From positions 124,001 to 188,000 of the forward strand of contig JBAYRL010000004.1 in the NCBI GenBank assembly GCA_041676705.1: a stretch of DNA of 64,000 nucleotides, in the 5' to 3' direction. Under the pieces are notes generated by a model. It was not told where the DNA came from. It worked only from the letters and a program-made list of their open reading frames with translations, and did no database searches. Shown in pieces: positions 1-8,269 of the stretch (positions are counted from its first letter, which is position 1; each line of letters starts with the position of its first letter). Position numbers and translations under genes: made by a program. The stretch comes from Acidimicrobiia bacterium (GTDB lineage: Bacteria; Actinomycetota; Acidimicrobiia; Acidimicrobiales; SKKL01).

Positions 1-295
1 GCGTGCCCAGTCCGCCAACTTTCATGATTTGTATGGGCAGCTCGGAGAAATCTTTGGGCGAAGCCGGACTGGCGAAGTGCATAACTACATCGACGGCACT
101 ATTAAGATAAAACGGTTTCGAAACGTCGTGGTTTATGAATTCGATGTCGCCAGCTTCAACCCACGCCGCAATGTTGTCCCACGAGCCAGTCACCAGATTG
201 TCGACACAAACCACCTGATCGCCCTGGTCAAGTAACCGTTTAATTATGGTAGAGCCTATTAATCCGGCACCGCCGGTGATCACTACTCGTGCCAT
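1..295 (-). CDS. UDP-glucuronate decarboxylase-like NAD-dependent sugar epimerase, N-terminal part
   Basis: The gene runs off the left edge; only the first 98 codons are present, reading from the ATG at 295. The product starts MARVVITGGAGLIGSTI, the glycine-rich NAD-binding turn of extended short-chain dehydrogenases, followed by a VDNLVTG segment and then HFASPASP, which resembles the HLACPASP stretch of UDP-glucuronic acid decarboxylases (UDP-xylose synthases). It lies 81 bp downstream of ugd on the same strand, and Ugd makes UDP-glucuronate, the substrate of that family, so the pair would form a UDP-xylose branch for surface glycans. Without the catalytic YxxxK region, a UDP-glucose epimerase or dTDP-glucose dehydratase cannot be excluded. 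Confidence 0.8.
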   Translation of the reverse strand, partial: MARVVITGGAGLIGSTIIKRLLDQGDQVVCVDNLVTGSWDNIAAWVEAGDIEFINHDVSKPFYLNSAVDVVMHFASPASPKDFSELPIQIMKVGGLGT

Positions 296-376
296 CTGCC
301 TGTCTATTTCATTCGACGCCGGACTACTTCAATCGATGCCGGAGAACCACTCTTGCACTAACCACCAAAACTGCTT

Positions 377-1648
377 TTAGCTGCGACCAATCCCGTCATA
401 GGCAAAACCACGACGCTTCAACGCCGCCCGATCAAGCAGATTTCGACCGTCTAAAATGGCCGGAGTGGCCATCAGCTCGTAGACCTTATCGAAGTCGAGC
501 CAGCGAAACTCGTCCCATTCAGTCAATACCGCCAACACGTCGGCACCTTCAACCGCACCGTAGGCATCAGAGGCTAGCTCAACTCCAGCTGGTGCTTTGA
601 AGATGGCCGGATCGTACCCAACGACGGTGGCACCCGCCCGCACCAAACGATCAATGATCTCGAGCGAGGGTGATTCACGCAAATCATCGGTACGAGCCTT
701 GAAGGTGAGACCCCAAACCGCTACACGGCGCCCCTCAAGCGACCCACCTACCAAGCGGGCGATTTTTGCGGCCACCCGATCAAACTGTTCGTCATTGACC
801 TGCAGAACGCCCTTTAATAGCCGGAAATCGTAGCCCGCTTCTTCGGCAATGTTTGCCAGCGCCCGCGTGTCTTTAGGAAAGCACGAACCGCCCCAACCAG
901 GGCCAGGCTTCAAGAATTCTTGGCCGATACGTTTGTCGTAGCCGATGCCCAACATCACGTCGTTCACATCGGCACCGACGGCTTCACAAATGGCGGCCAC
1001 GGCGTTCACAAATGACAATTTGGTGGCCAAAAAGGCGTTGGCTGCGTACTTGATGGTTTCGGCCGAAGCCGGGTCAGTCACCATGATGGGTGATGGAATG
1101 CCAACATAAAGTGCCGCTACTCGAATGGCAGCCGCCTGGCTGTCGGCACCGATCACAATGCGATCGGGCTTCAGGAAGTCACTAACCGCACTGCCTTCTC
1201 GCAGGAACTCGGGGTTCGAAACCACGAACACGTCGCTTCGTCCCAGCGCTCGTTCCACGACTCGGGTTGAGCCCACCGGAACCGTAGATTTGTTTACCAC
1301 CACGGCTTCAGCTTCTAACACCGGGCCTATCTCGCGAGCGGCCGCTTCAATGTATGACAAGTCGGCCGAACCGTCGGAGTCTTGCGGAGTCGGCACACAC
1401 AAATAGGCAAATTCGGCCTTGGCAGCCGCAGTTGTGGCACCCACCACGAAACTCAAACGACCAGCACGAACCCCTTCTGAAACCAGTCGATCCAGGCCTT
1501 CTTCCAGAATCGGAATTTCGCCTCGATTCAGCGCCGCAATCTTGTCTTCGTCGATGTCGGCGCAGATGACATCATGACCGAGCGAGGCAAAACAAGCCCC
1601 AGTGGTGAGACCCACATAACCGGTTCCAATTACCGCAATGGTGCTCAT
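377..1648 (-). CDS. ugd: UDP-glucose 6-dehydrogenase
   Basis: Oxidises UDP-glucose to UDP-glucuronate with two NAD+ in the cytoplasm, feeding surface polysaccharide synthesis. The 423-residue product has the family length. It begins MSTIAVIGTGYVGLTTG, the Rossmann GxGYVGL signature. The middle domain carries NKSTVPVGST and EFLREG, and the catalytic cysteine lies in GWGGSCFPKDTRAL. The C-terminal UDP-binding domain includes GLTFKARTDDLRESPS. The ATG at 1648 puts the Rossmann strand immediately after the start, as usual. The next gene downstream is a decarboxylase-like gene that could use its product, suggesting a two-gene operon. GDP-mannose dehydrogenase is the nearest alternative, but the motifs favour the UDP-glucose enzyme. 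Confidence 0.95.
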   Translation of the reverse strand: MSTIAVIGTGYVGLTTGACFASLGHDVICADIDEDKIAALNRGEIPILEEGLDRLVSEGVRAGRLSFVVGATTAAAKAEFAYLCVPTPQDSDGSADLSYIEAAAREIGPVLEAEAVVVNKSTVPVGSTRVVERALGRSDVFVVSNPEFLREGSAVSDFLKPDRIVIGADSQAAAIRVAALYVGIPSPIMVTDPASAETIKYAANAFLATKLSFVNAVAAICEAVGADVNDVMLGIGYDKRIGQEFLKPGPGWGGSCFPKDTRALANIAEEAGYDFRLLKGVLQVNDEQFDRVAAKIARLVGGSLEGRRVAVWGLTFKARTDDLRESPSLEIIDRLVRAGATVVGYDPAIFKAPAGVELASDAYGAVEGADVLAVLTEWDEFRWLDFDKVYELMATPAILDGRNLLDRAALKRRGFAYDGIGRS

Positions 1649-1709
1649 AGCGTGGTGCCTCGGTGGTGATTGTGATTTACCGGTTTACCCATCGTCTCTA
1701 ATACCTTGC

Positions 1710-1767
1710 TGTTCAGATTTCCCGCGCTATTCAGATTGCTTCTGCTCACATTTCCCGTGCTATTCAC
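1710..1767. repeat. Two-copy imperfect direct repeat upstream of ugd
   Basis: In the 214-bp gap between the LCP gene and ugd, a 25-bp unit at 1710-1734 (core TTCAGATTTCCCGCGCTATT) recurs at 1743-1767 with three or four changes. It lies 62 bp upstream of the ugd start on the minus strand, so it could carry regulator sites or simply be a local duplication. Confidence 0.5.
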
Positions 1768-1862
1768 ACATTTAGCGGTGGCACTACCCTACGCTCCGCC
1801 AGCTATTTCAACTAAGCGGCACAATTCCGCTCGCCGTCTGTCTCACAACTTTTAGATCGTTC

Positions 1863-3095
1863 CTAACATGCCTTCGTCGCTATGTTGCCGTCGTCAGAAA
1901 TGGTGCTGCTGGTTACGACCGAGGACGTGGCTGAGCTACCCCCGGTAGCACCCTCTGCTCCGACCCCACTTTCATTTTCACCAATCGCACCTGCGCCGCT
2001 GCTATTTGATCCTGAACTGCCGTTAGTCGAGCCGGTGTTTCCGCCGTCAGCGCTCGCAATCGCGCCAGCATTTAGCGGTGCCAGGCCTCGGAAAGGGTCG
2101 AGCAACTCATCGGAGCGATTGTGGTTCAGAATTAGTACCATCTGACCACCACGCCAGTCGTCGGAAACATAGCGTTGAAAGCTGTATTGCAGCAGGTCAT
2201 CAGGGTTAAACATGCGAAAAGCATTGCCGATGTCAAACATTCCACCAGGGGTCAGCAAATCATCAACCACCACCGCGTCAGTGACGGCATTTATCAGAGC
2301 GTTGAGGGTGGCCGGATTACGAGCACCCCGCTCAATAGCGGTTGAAACCGCCTGTTGCATGAACTCCCTCTGGCGGCGCATGCGACCAAAATCGCTTTGC
2401 CCGTCACTTTTCCAACGCCCGTCGATATTTTCCTGCAGCTTTCGAGAACGCACATATTGCAACGCGGTGTCAGCGTTTAAGTGGTTGCAGCCAGCCTCGG
2501 TGATATTAAGCCCCGAACCAGCATCGCGTGCCGGGTAAGGGAAGTACACGTCGACCCCACCTATCACTTCAACCATTTTCTTGAAACCGGCGAAATCCAC
2601 CGCCACGAAATGATGGATCGGAATTTCCAGGTAGTCCTGGATGGTGGAAATCAATGCCGGAGCGCCACCAATGGCATAGGAAGCATTGATCTTGTTTTGC
2701 ATGTTGGTGCCTGAAATTGGCACCCACAAGTCACGAGGAATCGACAGAATCGCAACTTCGCCTGTCGCTGGCTCAAGGCGCAACACCATCAGCACATCGG
2801 CTAAGTCGCTGCCGGGGTCACGGCCCACGTTGATGGGGTCGTCTGGATCAAGGTTGATGGACGAGTCGGTACCCACGAGCAGCACGTTTAGAGGTTCGTC
2901 TGAAATAGCCGGATCGGCGCTCGTCAAGATGCCCGCACTAAGCGATGCCCGTGGTAGGTGGCCCACCTTTTCGTAGCCATAGCTGAGCGAAGCCGCCACT
3001 ACGAATGCCACCAGGGCCAAGGAGACATTGATAAATAACACCAGACGCTGGGTCCAACTTCGACGCCATCGCGTCGAAGCAGACGTACGAGACAC
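1863..3095 (-). CDS. LytR-CpsA-Psr (LCP) family cell-wall glycopolymer ligase
   Basis: LCP proteins transfer lipid-linked glycopolymers onto peptidoglycan outside the membrane. A basic N-terminus (RRSWTQR) precedes one membrane segment at about residues 17-38. The LCP domain spans about 68-250 and shows NVLLVGTD, an acidic SDLADVLMV segment, SIPRD (118-122), NKINASYAIGG, ALQYVRSRK and DFGRMRRQREF, the usual acidic and arginine residues that bind the pyrophosphate lipid. The last 70 or so residues form a Ser/Gly/Thr-rich tail ending in cysteine, which is longer than usual. It sits next to ugd and the decarboxylase-like gene, so its substrate may contain glucuronate or xylose; that is inference. 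The ATG at 3095 places the membrane segment normally. Confidence 0.92.
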   Translation of the reverse strand: MSRTSASTRWRRSWTQRLVLFINVSLALVAFVVAASLSYGYEKVGHLPRASLSAGILTSADPAISDEPLNVLLVGTDSSINLDPDDPINVGRDPGSDLADVLMVLRLEPATGEVAILSIPRDLWVPISGTNMQNKINASYAIGGAPALISTIQDYLEIPIHHFVAVDFAGFKKMVEVIGGVDVYFPYPARDAGSGLNITEAGCNHLNADTALQYVRSRKLQENIDGRWKSDGQSDFGRMRRQREFMQQAVSTAIERGARNPATLNALINAVTDAVVVDDLLTPGGMFDIGNAFRMFNPDDLLQYSFQRYVSDDWRGGQMVLILNHNRSDELLDPFRGLAPLNAGAIASADGGNTGSTNGSSGSNSSGAGAIGENESGVGAEGATGGSSATSSVVTSSTISDDGNIATKAC

Positions 3096-3156
3096 GCCAT
3101 AAGTCTAGCGAAACGCCCGCTCCACTGGAGATCGGGTCGAGTAGTATGCTCGCGCC

Positions 3157-4170
3157 GTGAGCTCTTCGGCCGAACCTTCAAACTCCGTATCAAAAGCGTC
3201 GTCAAAAGCTATGCCAACATCCGCTTCGAAGATGGCACCAGCTTCAACCTCGCCAGCATCAACCTCGCAAGGATCATCCTCGCCAGGCTCGCAAGCTTCA
3301 ACCGCGCCAGGCTCGCCATCATCACGCGGTACCGGCCCCGCAAGGTTCAACCAACTCTGGTTAGACGGTGCCTTGGTCGACCTCGACAGCGCCCGCATTT
3401 CGCCCTTCGACCATGGCCTAACGGTGGGCGACGGAGTGTTTGAAACCTTGAAAGTGATTGGCGGAGAGCCTTTCGCCATCAGTCGACACCTGCGCCGGTT
3501 GCACACCTCGGCCACAGGTCTGGGTCTAGCCGCACCGAACTTAGATCGGGTGCGAGAAGCGGTGTCGAGCGTGCTTGAGGCCAACCAGGCAGTGGACGCA
3601 CGTCTGCGCATCACCCTGACCGGCGGTTTAGGTCCATTAGGGTCGAACCGTGATCAGACCGAACCGACCTTGTTGGTGGCGGTTTCCGAGCTTCACCTCT
3701 ATAGCGGTGTGACCAAAGTCGTAACCGTGCCGTGGACTCGAAACGAGCGAGGGGCCATGACTGGCATCAAGTCGACGTCTTACGCCGAGAACGTTTTGGC
3801 GTTGGCCTACGCCCACGAACGCCATGCCTCGGAGGCAATTTTTGCCAACACGGTGGGCAACCTCTGCGAGGGTACCGGCTCGAACATCTTTGTCGGCATC
3901 GACGGCCGCCTCGTAACCCCGCCACTGTCGGCCGGACCGCTTGGTGGTATAACTCGCGAGCTGATTTTAGAAGTGGTGGACGTGGTGGAAGAAGATCTGC
4001 CACTCGAAGCGCTCTTCGAAGCCGATGAGGCGTTCCTCAGTTCCTCTATTCGCGATGTGCAGGCCATTAGCGCCGTTGACGACCACGTCTTCGATTTAGC
4101 ACCCGGTCCGCTCACCAAGGCGGCAGCCGATGCGCTGGCCCGACTCGAGGCTCAAACCAGCGACCCGTAA
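3157..4170 (+). CDS. PLP-dependent class IV aminotransferase (aminodeoxychorismate lyase / branched-chain aminotransferase-like)
   Basis: A fold-type IV PLP enzyme. From residue 64 the sequence is typical: LWLDG, SPFDHGLTVGDGVFETLKV, RHLRRLH, the PLP lysine at about 205 in GIKSTSYAENVLA, and the cofactor-binding LCEGTGSNIF. PabC, IlvE and D-amino-acid transaminases share these motifs; the 275-residue core fits PabC or a D-amino-acid type slightly better than IlvE, but I cannot decide. The first 60 residues are an odd Ser/Ala/Pro/Thr-rich stretch encoded by imperfect short repeats. No usable in-frame start lies between residue 26 and the core, so the extension seems to be translated. It starts at a GTG 61 bp from the divergent LCP gene. 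Confidence 0.85.
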   Translation: MSSSAEPSNSVSKASSKAMPTSASKMAPASTSPASTSQGSSSPGSQASTAPGSPSSRGTGPARFNQLWLDGALVDLDSARISPFDHGLTVGDGVFETLKVIGGEPFAISRHLRRLHTSATGLGLAAPNLDRVREAVSSVLEANQAVDARLRITLTGGLGPLGSNRDQTEPTLLVAVSELHLYSGVTKVVTVPWTRNERGAMTGIKSTSYAENVLALAYAHERHASEAIFANTVGNLCEGTGSNIFVGIDGRLVTPPLSAGPLGGITRELILEVVDVVEEDLPLEALFEADEAFLSSSIRDVQAISAVDDHVFDLAPGPLTKAAADALARLEAQTSDP

Positions 4171-4304
4171 CTGCACTTCGGCAATCACCCTCTGGCCGCC
4201 CCGGCCGCTATTCGCGGCACCCACGCTGGGTAACTCGCTTCTGCCTAGGTCTCGCCCGAACAGACGCGCCACATCAGCTTTTAGCCTGGCGCACAAAGAC
4301 GGCT

Positions 4305-5255
4305 CTAACGCAGATGCACCACATCAGCCACTGAAACCCATCGTTCCTGCTCATCGTTCCGCACTAACAAGCTCCCCGCGGAATCAACGTCAAGCGCGGT
4401 GCCGGTGAAACTGCTGTCGGCCAGCACAACCCGCACCTCACGACCCAGCGTGCCTAGGTGCGATTTGTAGCGGTCCAACAATTCCGCTCGGCCAACTTCA
4501 GTTTCGATCAGCTGCACCAGTTCATCCATGCTGCGCAACAGGGCCACTAACAGGGCCACTCGATCAACCGGCTCTTTTTCCTCATTCTGGCGATCCATCG
4601 CGAGGAACTCGAGGTTCTCAGTCTCACGATTGGGTTCAGCCTCACGACTGGGTGAAGCCTCCGCGAACAGCTTCTCACGTCCAAACTTTCCCGCCTCACG
4701 GGGCAGCTGATCACGGGGCAGCTGAGATGCCTCACTTGGCAAGTGAAAGTTCAGCGAGGTCGCTGTTTCGGCTAGCTCCACCGGTAAGTCGGGGGGCCAA
4801 TTTGTGTTGATTCCAATGCCAATAACCAGTGCCGTGATCTCGGTGCCAGCCACCACGGTTTCTGAGAGCATACCCGAGAGCTTCTTGCCCTCGACCAGCA
4901 TGTCGTTGGGCCATTTCAACCTCGGCACCACCCCAGTTACCGCACGGCAAGCTTCAACCGAAGCCACGCCCGCCGCCATCGTCACCAAGGCCGCATGTTC
5001 TGTTAAATTCTCGGGTCGCAACAGCATTGAAAACAGCAGAGATGCTCCCGGTGGAGCTTCCCAAACGCGCTCCCTCCGACCACGCCCACTGGTTTGGTAA
5101 TCGGCTACTAACACCAGCCCACCAGCTTCCCCTGAAACCGCTTTGGCCATGAGATCGGTGTTGGTTGAACCAACAGTTTCCACCCAACGAACCTCTCGGA
5201 AACGAGAACCTTTTAGTGCTTGGGTGGCATGTTCACCCCGCTTGGCTGTATCCAT
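4305..5255 (-). CDS. birA: Biotin--[acetyl-CoA-carboxylase] ligase
   Basis: Activates biotin as biotinyl-AMP and attaches it to the lysine of biotin carboxyl carrier domains. Visible motifs are ETVGSTNTDL, the adenylate-binding GRGRRERVWEAPPGAS (from about residue 57), KWPNDML (114-120), GKKLSGMLSE and GIGINTNW, then a small C-terminal SH3-like domain. There is no N-terminal helix-turn-helix, so it is the non-regulatory class. I chose the ATG at 5255 because it gives the usual short N-terminus; the frame stays open to 5327. Residues about 171-232, between GIGINTNW and the helix before the C-terminal domain, are a highly charged insert absent from typical BirA. The start codon is only 6 bp from that of the divergent biotin carboxylase, its likely substrate. 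Confidence 0.93.
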   Translation of the reverse strand: MDTAKRGEHATQALKGSRFREVRWVETVGSTNTDLMAKAVSGEAGGLVLVADYQTSGRGRRERVWEAPPGASLLFSMLLRPENLTEHAALVTMAAGVASVEACRAVTGVVPRLKWPNDMLVEGKKLSGMLSETVVAGTEITALVIGIGINTNWPPDLPVELAETATSLNFHLPSEASQLPRDQLPREAGKFGREKLFAEASPSREAEPNRETENLEFLAMDRQNEEKEPVDRVALLVALLRSMDELVQLIETEVGRAELLDRYKSHLGTLGREVRVVLADSSFTGTALDVDSAGSLLVRNDEQERWVSVADVVHLR

Positions 5256-5261
5256 TATGTT

Positions 5262-7058
5262 GTGCTCACCAAGATTTTGATTGCTAATCGCGGCGAAATC
5301 GCCGTTCGTGTTATCCGTGCTTGCCAAGAACTCGGCATCGCAACCGTAGCGGTTTATTCCGAACTAGACCGTGATGCGCTGCACGTGCGCCTAGCCGATG
5401 AGGCCTACGCCTTAGGCGGCCAGACCGCCGCCGAAAGCTATCTCAATACCGAGGCCATTCTCGACGCGGTACGTCGAAGTGGCGCTGATGGCGTGCATCC
5501 CGGTTACGGATTCTTCTCGGAAAACGCCGACTTCGCTCGTGCCATCATCGACTCGGGCACAGTGGCGTGGATTGGTCCACCACCCGAAGCTATTGACGTC
5601 ATGGGCGACAAAATTTCTGCTCGTGAAGCCGCCGAAAAGGTAGGTGTAGCTGGTGTCCCCGGGTCGACCGAGTTGGTGACAAATTCACAACAGGTTTTCG
5701 ACTTTGGCGCCGAACACGGCTGGCCAGTTGCTATTAAAGCTGCTTATGGCGGCGGCGGTCGAGGCATGAAAGTTGTTCAAGGCCCCGACGAGGTTGAAGC
5801 CGCCATCGAATCGGCCCAGCGCGAGGCACTCGCTTACTTTGGCCGTGACGAAATCTATCTCGAGCGCTACCTCACCTGGCCTCGGCACATCGAGATGCAG
5901 ATTATTGCCGATAGTCACGGTAACTGCGTGTGGATTGGCGAACGCGACTGTTCCTCCCAGCGACGACACCAAAAGCTGGTTGAAGAAGCCCCGGCACCAG
6001 ACTTCCCCGACGATGTGCGACGGGCCATGGGCGAAGCGGCCGTGGCGGTGGCCAAGGGCTGCGGCTATGTAAACGCAGGCACGGTAGAGTTCCTGTTCCA
6101 AGACGGCGAGTTCTATTACCTAGAAATGAACACTCGCTTGCAGGTTGAGCACCCTGTAACCGAACTAGTTTCAAGCCTCGACCTGGTACGCGAACAGATT
6201 CGGGTCGCTTCCGGATTGCCACTGAGCTTCACCCAAGATGACATCGTAATTAACGGTCACGCTATTGAATGCCGTATCAACGCTGAAGACCCAGCCGGCG
6301 GTAAATTCCTACCTTCACCAGGGCGTTTGACGTCAATCAAAGTTCCCCAAGGGTTCGGTGTGCGTTGGGATGGCGGCTACGAATCAGGTGACGAAGTTAG
6401 CCAATATTACGACAACCTGGTGGGCAAGCTTTGTGTCTGGGGCAGCGACCGCGAGACGGCACGTTTACGGATGCTGCGGGCTTTGCGTGAACTGCAAATC
6501 GAGGGCATCGCCACTACAGTGCCAGCCGACATAGCTATCTTGTCGCATCCGGATTTCGCTGAAACCAAACACTCCACAAAATGGGTGGAAGAGGTGCTCG
6601 ACCTCTCCGACGTAGCGGCCGACCCAGCTACGGTGGCAGGCACCAGTATTGATGGCGACGACGGCACACCAGAAGCCAAAGTTCAGCGAGACGTCGACGT
6701 TGAGGTGAACGGCCGCCGCTTCTCGGTGAAGGTATTCGTACCCGAGAGCCAAATTTCGGTTGCCGTTGGTGCTAGCACCAAAGCGAACGGGTCATCACGG
6801 CCACGTCGTTCCTCGGCCGCCAAAGCAGCAGCCGCTAGTGCCAATGCTGGCCAGGTCACCGTGCCAATGCAGGGCACCATCGTGCAGGTGAAGGTGGAAG
6901 AAGGCCAGACCGTAGAGGTTGGTGACACGATCGTGGTGTTGGAAGCCATGAAGATGGAGAACAACATCACCGCCGAGAAGGCCGGGACCGTGACCTCAGT
7001 GAAGGTAGCGGTGGGCGACTCGGTGGGCAGCGGCGACATCGTGGCCGAAATCGACTAG
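5262..7058 (+). CDS. accA3: Acyl-CoA carboxylase alpha subunit (biotin carboxylase plus biotin carboxyl carrier domain)
   Basis: Carboxylates its own biotin with ATP and bicarbonate and passes the carboxyl group to a beta (carboxyltransferase) subunit, which is not in this window. It begins TKILIANRGEIAVRVIRAC and continues with HPGYGFFSENADFA, the ATP-grasp loop YGGGGRGMKVV, ERDCSSQRRHQKLVEEAP, EFYYLEMNTRLQVEHPVTE and ECRINAEDP. After an Ala/Ser/Arg-rich linker comes the carrier domain with EAMKMEN, biotin lysine about residue 564 of 598. I prefer the GTG at 5262, since all upstream in-frame codons overlap birA. Substrates may be acetyl-CoA or propionyl-CoA; the downstream mutase and MeaB genes make propionyl-CoA attractive, which is inference. 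Confidence 0.94.
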   Translation: MLTKILIANRGEIAVRVIRACQELGIATVAVYSELDRDALHVRLADEAYALGGQTAAESYLNTEAILDAVRRSGADGVHPGYGFFSENADFARAIIDSGTVAWIGPPPEAIDVMGDKISAREAAEKVGVAGVPGSTELVTNSQQVFDFGAEHGWPVAIKAAYGGGGRGMKVVQGPDEVEAAIESAQREALAYFGRDEIYLERYLTWPRHIEMQIIADSHGNCVWIGERDCSSQRRHQKLVEEAPAPDFPDDVRRAMGEAAVAVAKGCGYVNAGTVEFLFQDGEFYYLEMNTRLQVEHPVTELVSSLDLVREQIRVASGLPLSFTQDDIVINGHAIECRINAEDPAGGKFLPSPGRLTSIKVPQGFGVRWDGGYESGDEVSQYYDNLVGKLCVWGSDRETARLRMLRALRELQIEGIATTVPADIAILSHPDFAETKHSTKWVEEVLDLSDVAADPATVAGTSIDGDDGTPEAKVQRDVDVEVNGRRFSVKVFVPESQISVAVGASTKANGSSRPRRSSAAKAAAASANAGQVTVPMQGTIVQVKVEEGQTVEVGDTIVVLEAMKMENNITAEKAGTVTSVKVAVGDSVGSGDIVAEID

Positions 7059-7102
7059 CAAGCCGTTCGGCCGGCGATTCGGTCACTAGGCACGCGCCTT
7101 CC

Positions 7103-7155
7103 CGATCTTGTTATGAGTTTTCTCCGGATACCGATTGAAACTCATAACAAGATCG
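7103..7155. repeat. 53-bp palindromic repeat, copy 1
   Basis: A perfect 18-bp inverted repeat, CGATCTTGTTATGAGTTT (7103-7120) and its complement (7138-7155), around a 17-nt centre TCTCCGGATACCGATTG. It lies between the carboxylase gene and the 3' end of the DUF559 gene. A second near-identical copy, centre included, lies on the other side of that gene. The AT-rich stem without a T-tract is unlike an ordinary terminator. Confidence 0.85.
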
Positions 7156-7194
7156 TTCGCGTGCCGTCCTTGCGACAACATCAGCGTCACATCA

Positions 7195-8136
7195 TTAGGG
7201 AAGCATCGTTCGCGTGCCATGGGTCAGAGCACTCTCGATGATCGCAACAACCACCTCTGGCGATTGTTTCAGCTGCGAAAAGGTGAACGCTAGTACTCGC
7301 CAGCCAATTGACTCGGCTTTGGCCCGCTTGTACCGATCACTGTTGAACTTTGCACGATTCATATGCCAACGCTCACTGTCAGCTTCAATGGCAATCATTT
7401 TCGATGGATAAGCGAAATCAGTTCTCATGATGAACTCGCCATTTGGTTCGACAATGCGATGCTGAATCACCGGCACCGCTAACTTTCGCTTGCGGAGCTC
7501 CCGCAACAACAACGTTTCGAAGGTTGAATCGGTCTGCCCGTCAATATCGTGCCGTCGATTCATTAGTTCGGCCATTCGCCCGGGACCTCGGAACCCACGT
7601 CCTTGCAGCTCCCCACAAAGGCGTTCAAGCCGTGCGGTGGTGGTAAGGCGTCGGCGAAGCGCATCGTCCAGTGCAATCTCCAGACGATCTTCTCCCACCT
7701 GATACGCAACATCAATCAAGGTCCGTTCTGGTGTAGTAATCAGCAGTCCGGCTTTTCGCCGGGCATCACTACCCCGCCACCGCTGCGTTCGGTGGATGAT
7801 CGCTGAACTGAGCTGCACTTGATTCCGTCGTGGCACGGTTAGCTCAATCTTGGGCCGCTCGAAACCGTCCAGTTCCCAGACAAAGGCCGCTGCGCTGTGC
7901 GAGACCATGACGGGCTCACCAACACGAAGCGCCGCTATGCGTAATGCCTGTTTGAACGTCGATTCCGACCCGCTAAGACGCAACACGCCTCGTGCAGGAC
8001 GTTCGAAGAGACCTGTCTCGACCAAACGTTGGACCTGCGATTGAGACAAGCCGTGGTCGTGGGCTTGCTTCACGCTTAAGACGCCATCCGTGGCGAGTGC
8101 TTTAGAAACCACATCCAGTCGATGCCATCTGCCCAT
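7195..8136 (-). CDS. AbiEi-like winged-helix plus DUF559 (Vsr-type nuclease fold) protein
   Basis: The N-terminal half resembles the AbiEi antitoxin family: GVLSVKQAHDHGLSQSQVQR forms a helix-turn-helix, followed by FERPARGVLRL and a domain with VSHSAAAFVWELDG and TTPERTLIDVA. The C-terminal third is a DUF559 domain of the Vsr/restriction-endonuclease fold, with candidate metal ligands E207 (STFETLL), D240 (RTDFAYP) and E251 (IAIEADS), then RYKRAKAESIGWRVLAF. Such fusions are common singletons in actinobacteria and usually have no adjacent toxin; none is adjacent here. Nuclease activity is plausible but unproven. Unusually, the gene is bracketed by two copies of the 53-bp palindrome, 39 bp past its stop and 64 bp before its start. 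Confidence 0.85.
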   Translation of the reverse strand: MGRWHRLDVVSKALATDGVLSVKQAHDHGLSQSQVQRLVETGLFERPARGVLRLSGSESTFKQALRIAALRVGEPVMVSHSAAAFVWELDGFERPKIELTVPRRNQVQLSSAIIHRTQRWRGSDARRKAGLLITTPERTLIDVAYQVGEDRLEIALDDALRRRLTTTARLERLCGELQGRGFRGPGRMAELMNRRHDIDGQTDSTFETLLLRELRKRKLAVPVIQHRIVEPNGEFIMRTDFAYPSKMIAIEADSERWHMNRAKFNSDRYKRAKAESIGWRVLAFTFSQLKQSPEVVVAIIESALTHGTRTMLP

Positions 8137-8200
8137 ACATGAAAGTATGTCAAATACTATGTGATTCCGCCATGGGTGCCGGCGGCTGATTGGCCGTGAG

Positions 8201-8253
8201 CGATCTTGTTATGAGTTTTCTTCGGATACCGATTGAAACTCATAACAAGATCG
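8201..8253. repeat. 53-bp palindromic repeat, copy 2
   Basis: Same arms as copy 1 (8201-8218 and 8236-8253), with one change in the 17-nt centre (TCTTCGGATACCGATTG) and the same orientation. It ends 16 bp before the stop codon of the UvrA-like gene and begins 64 bp upstream of the DUF559 gene start. Conservation of the non-pairing centre shows that a whole element has been copied. Confidence 0.85.
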
Positions 8254-8269
8254 GGAGTGGTGTTAATGC

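Noticed and set aside
3105..3614. 169-codon open frame antisense to the class IV aminotransferase gene
   Set aside because: It overlaps the real enzyme motifs on the other strand and its translation shows no domain.
5685..6101. 138-codon open frame antisense to the biotin carboxylase gene
   Set aside because: The plus strand encodes the conserved ATP-grasp region; the antisense translation has no recognisable features.
7195..8136. Complete type IV toxin-antitoxin system at the DUF559 gene
   Set aside because: No nucleotidyltransferase toxin is adjacent; only the AbiEi-like domain is present, fused to a nuclease fold.
7103..8253. Palindromes as ordinary bidirectional terminators
   Set aside because: The stem is AT-rich, the centre is 17 nt and conserved between copies, and no T-tract follows; a mobile or repetitive element explains the conservation better.
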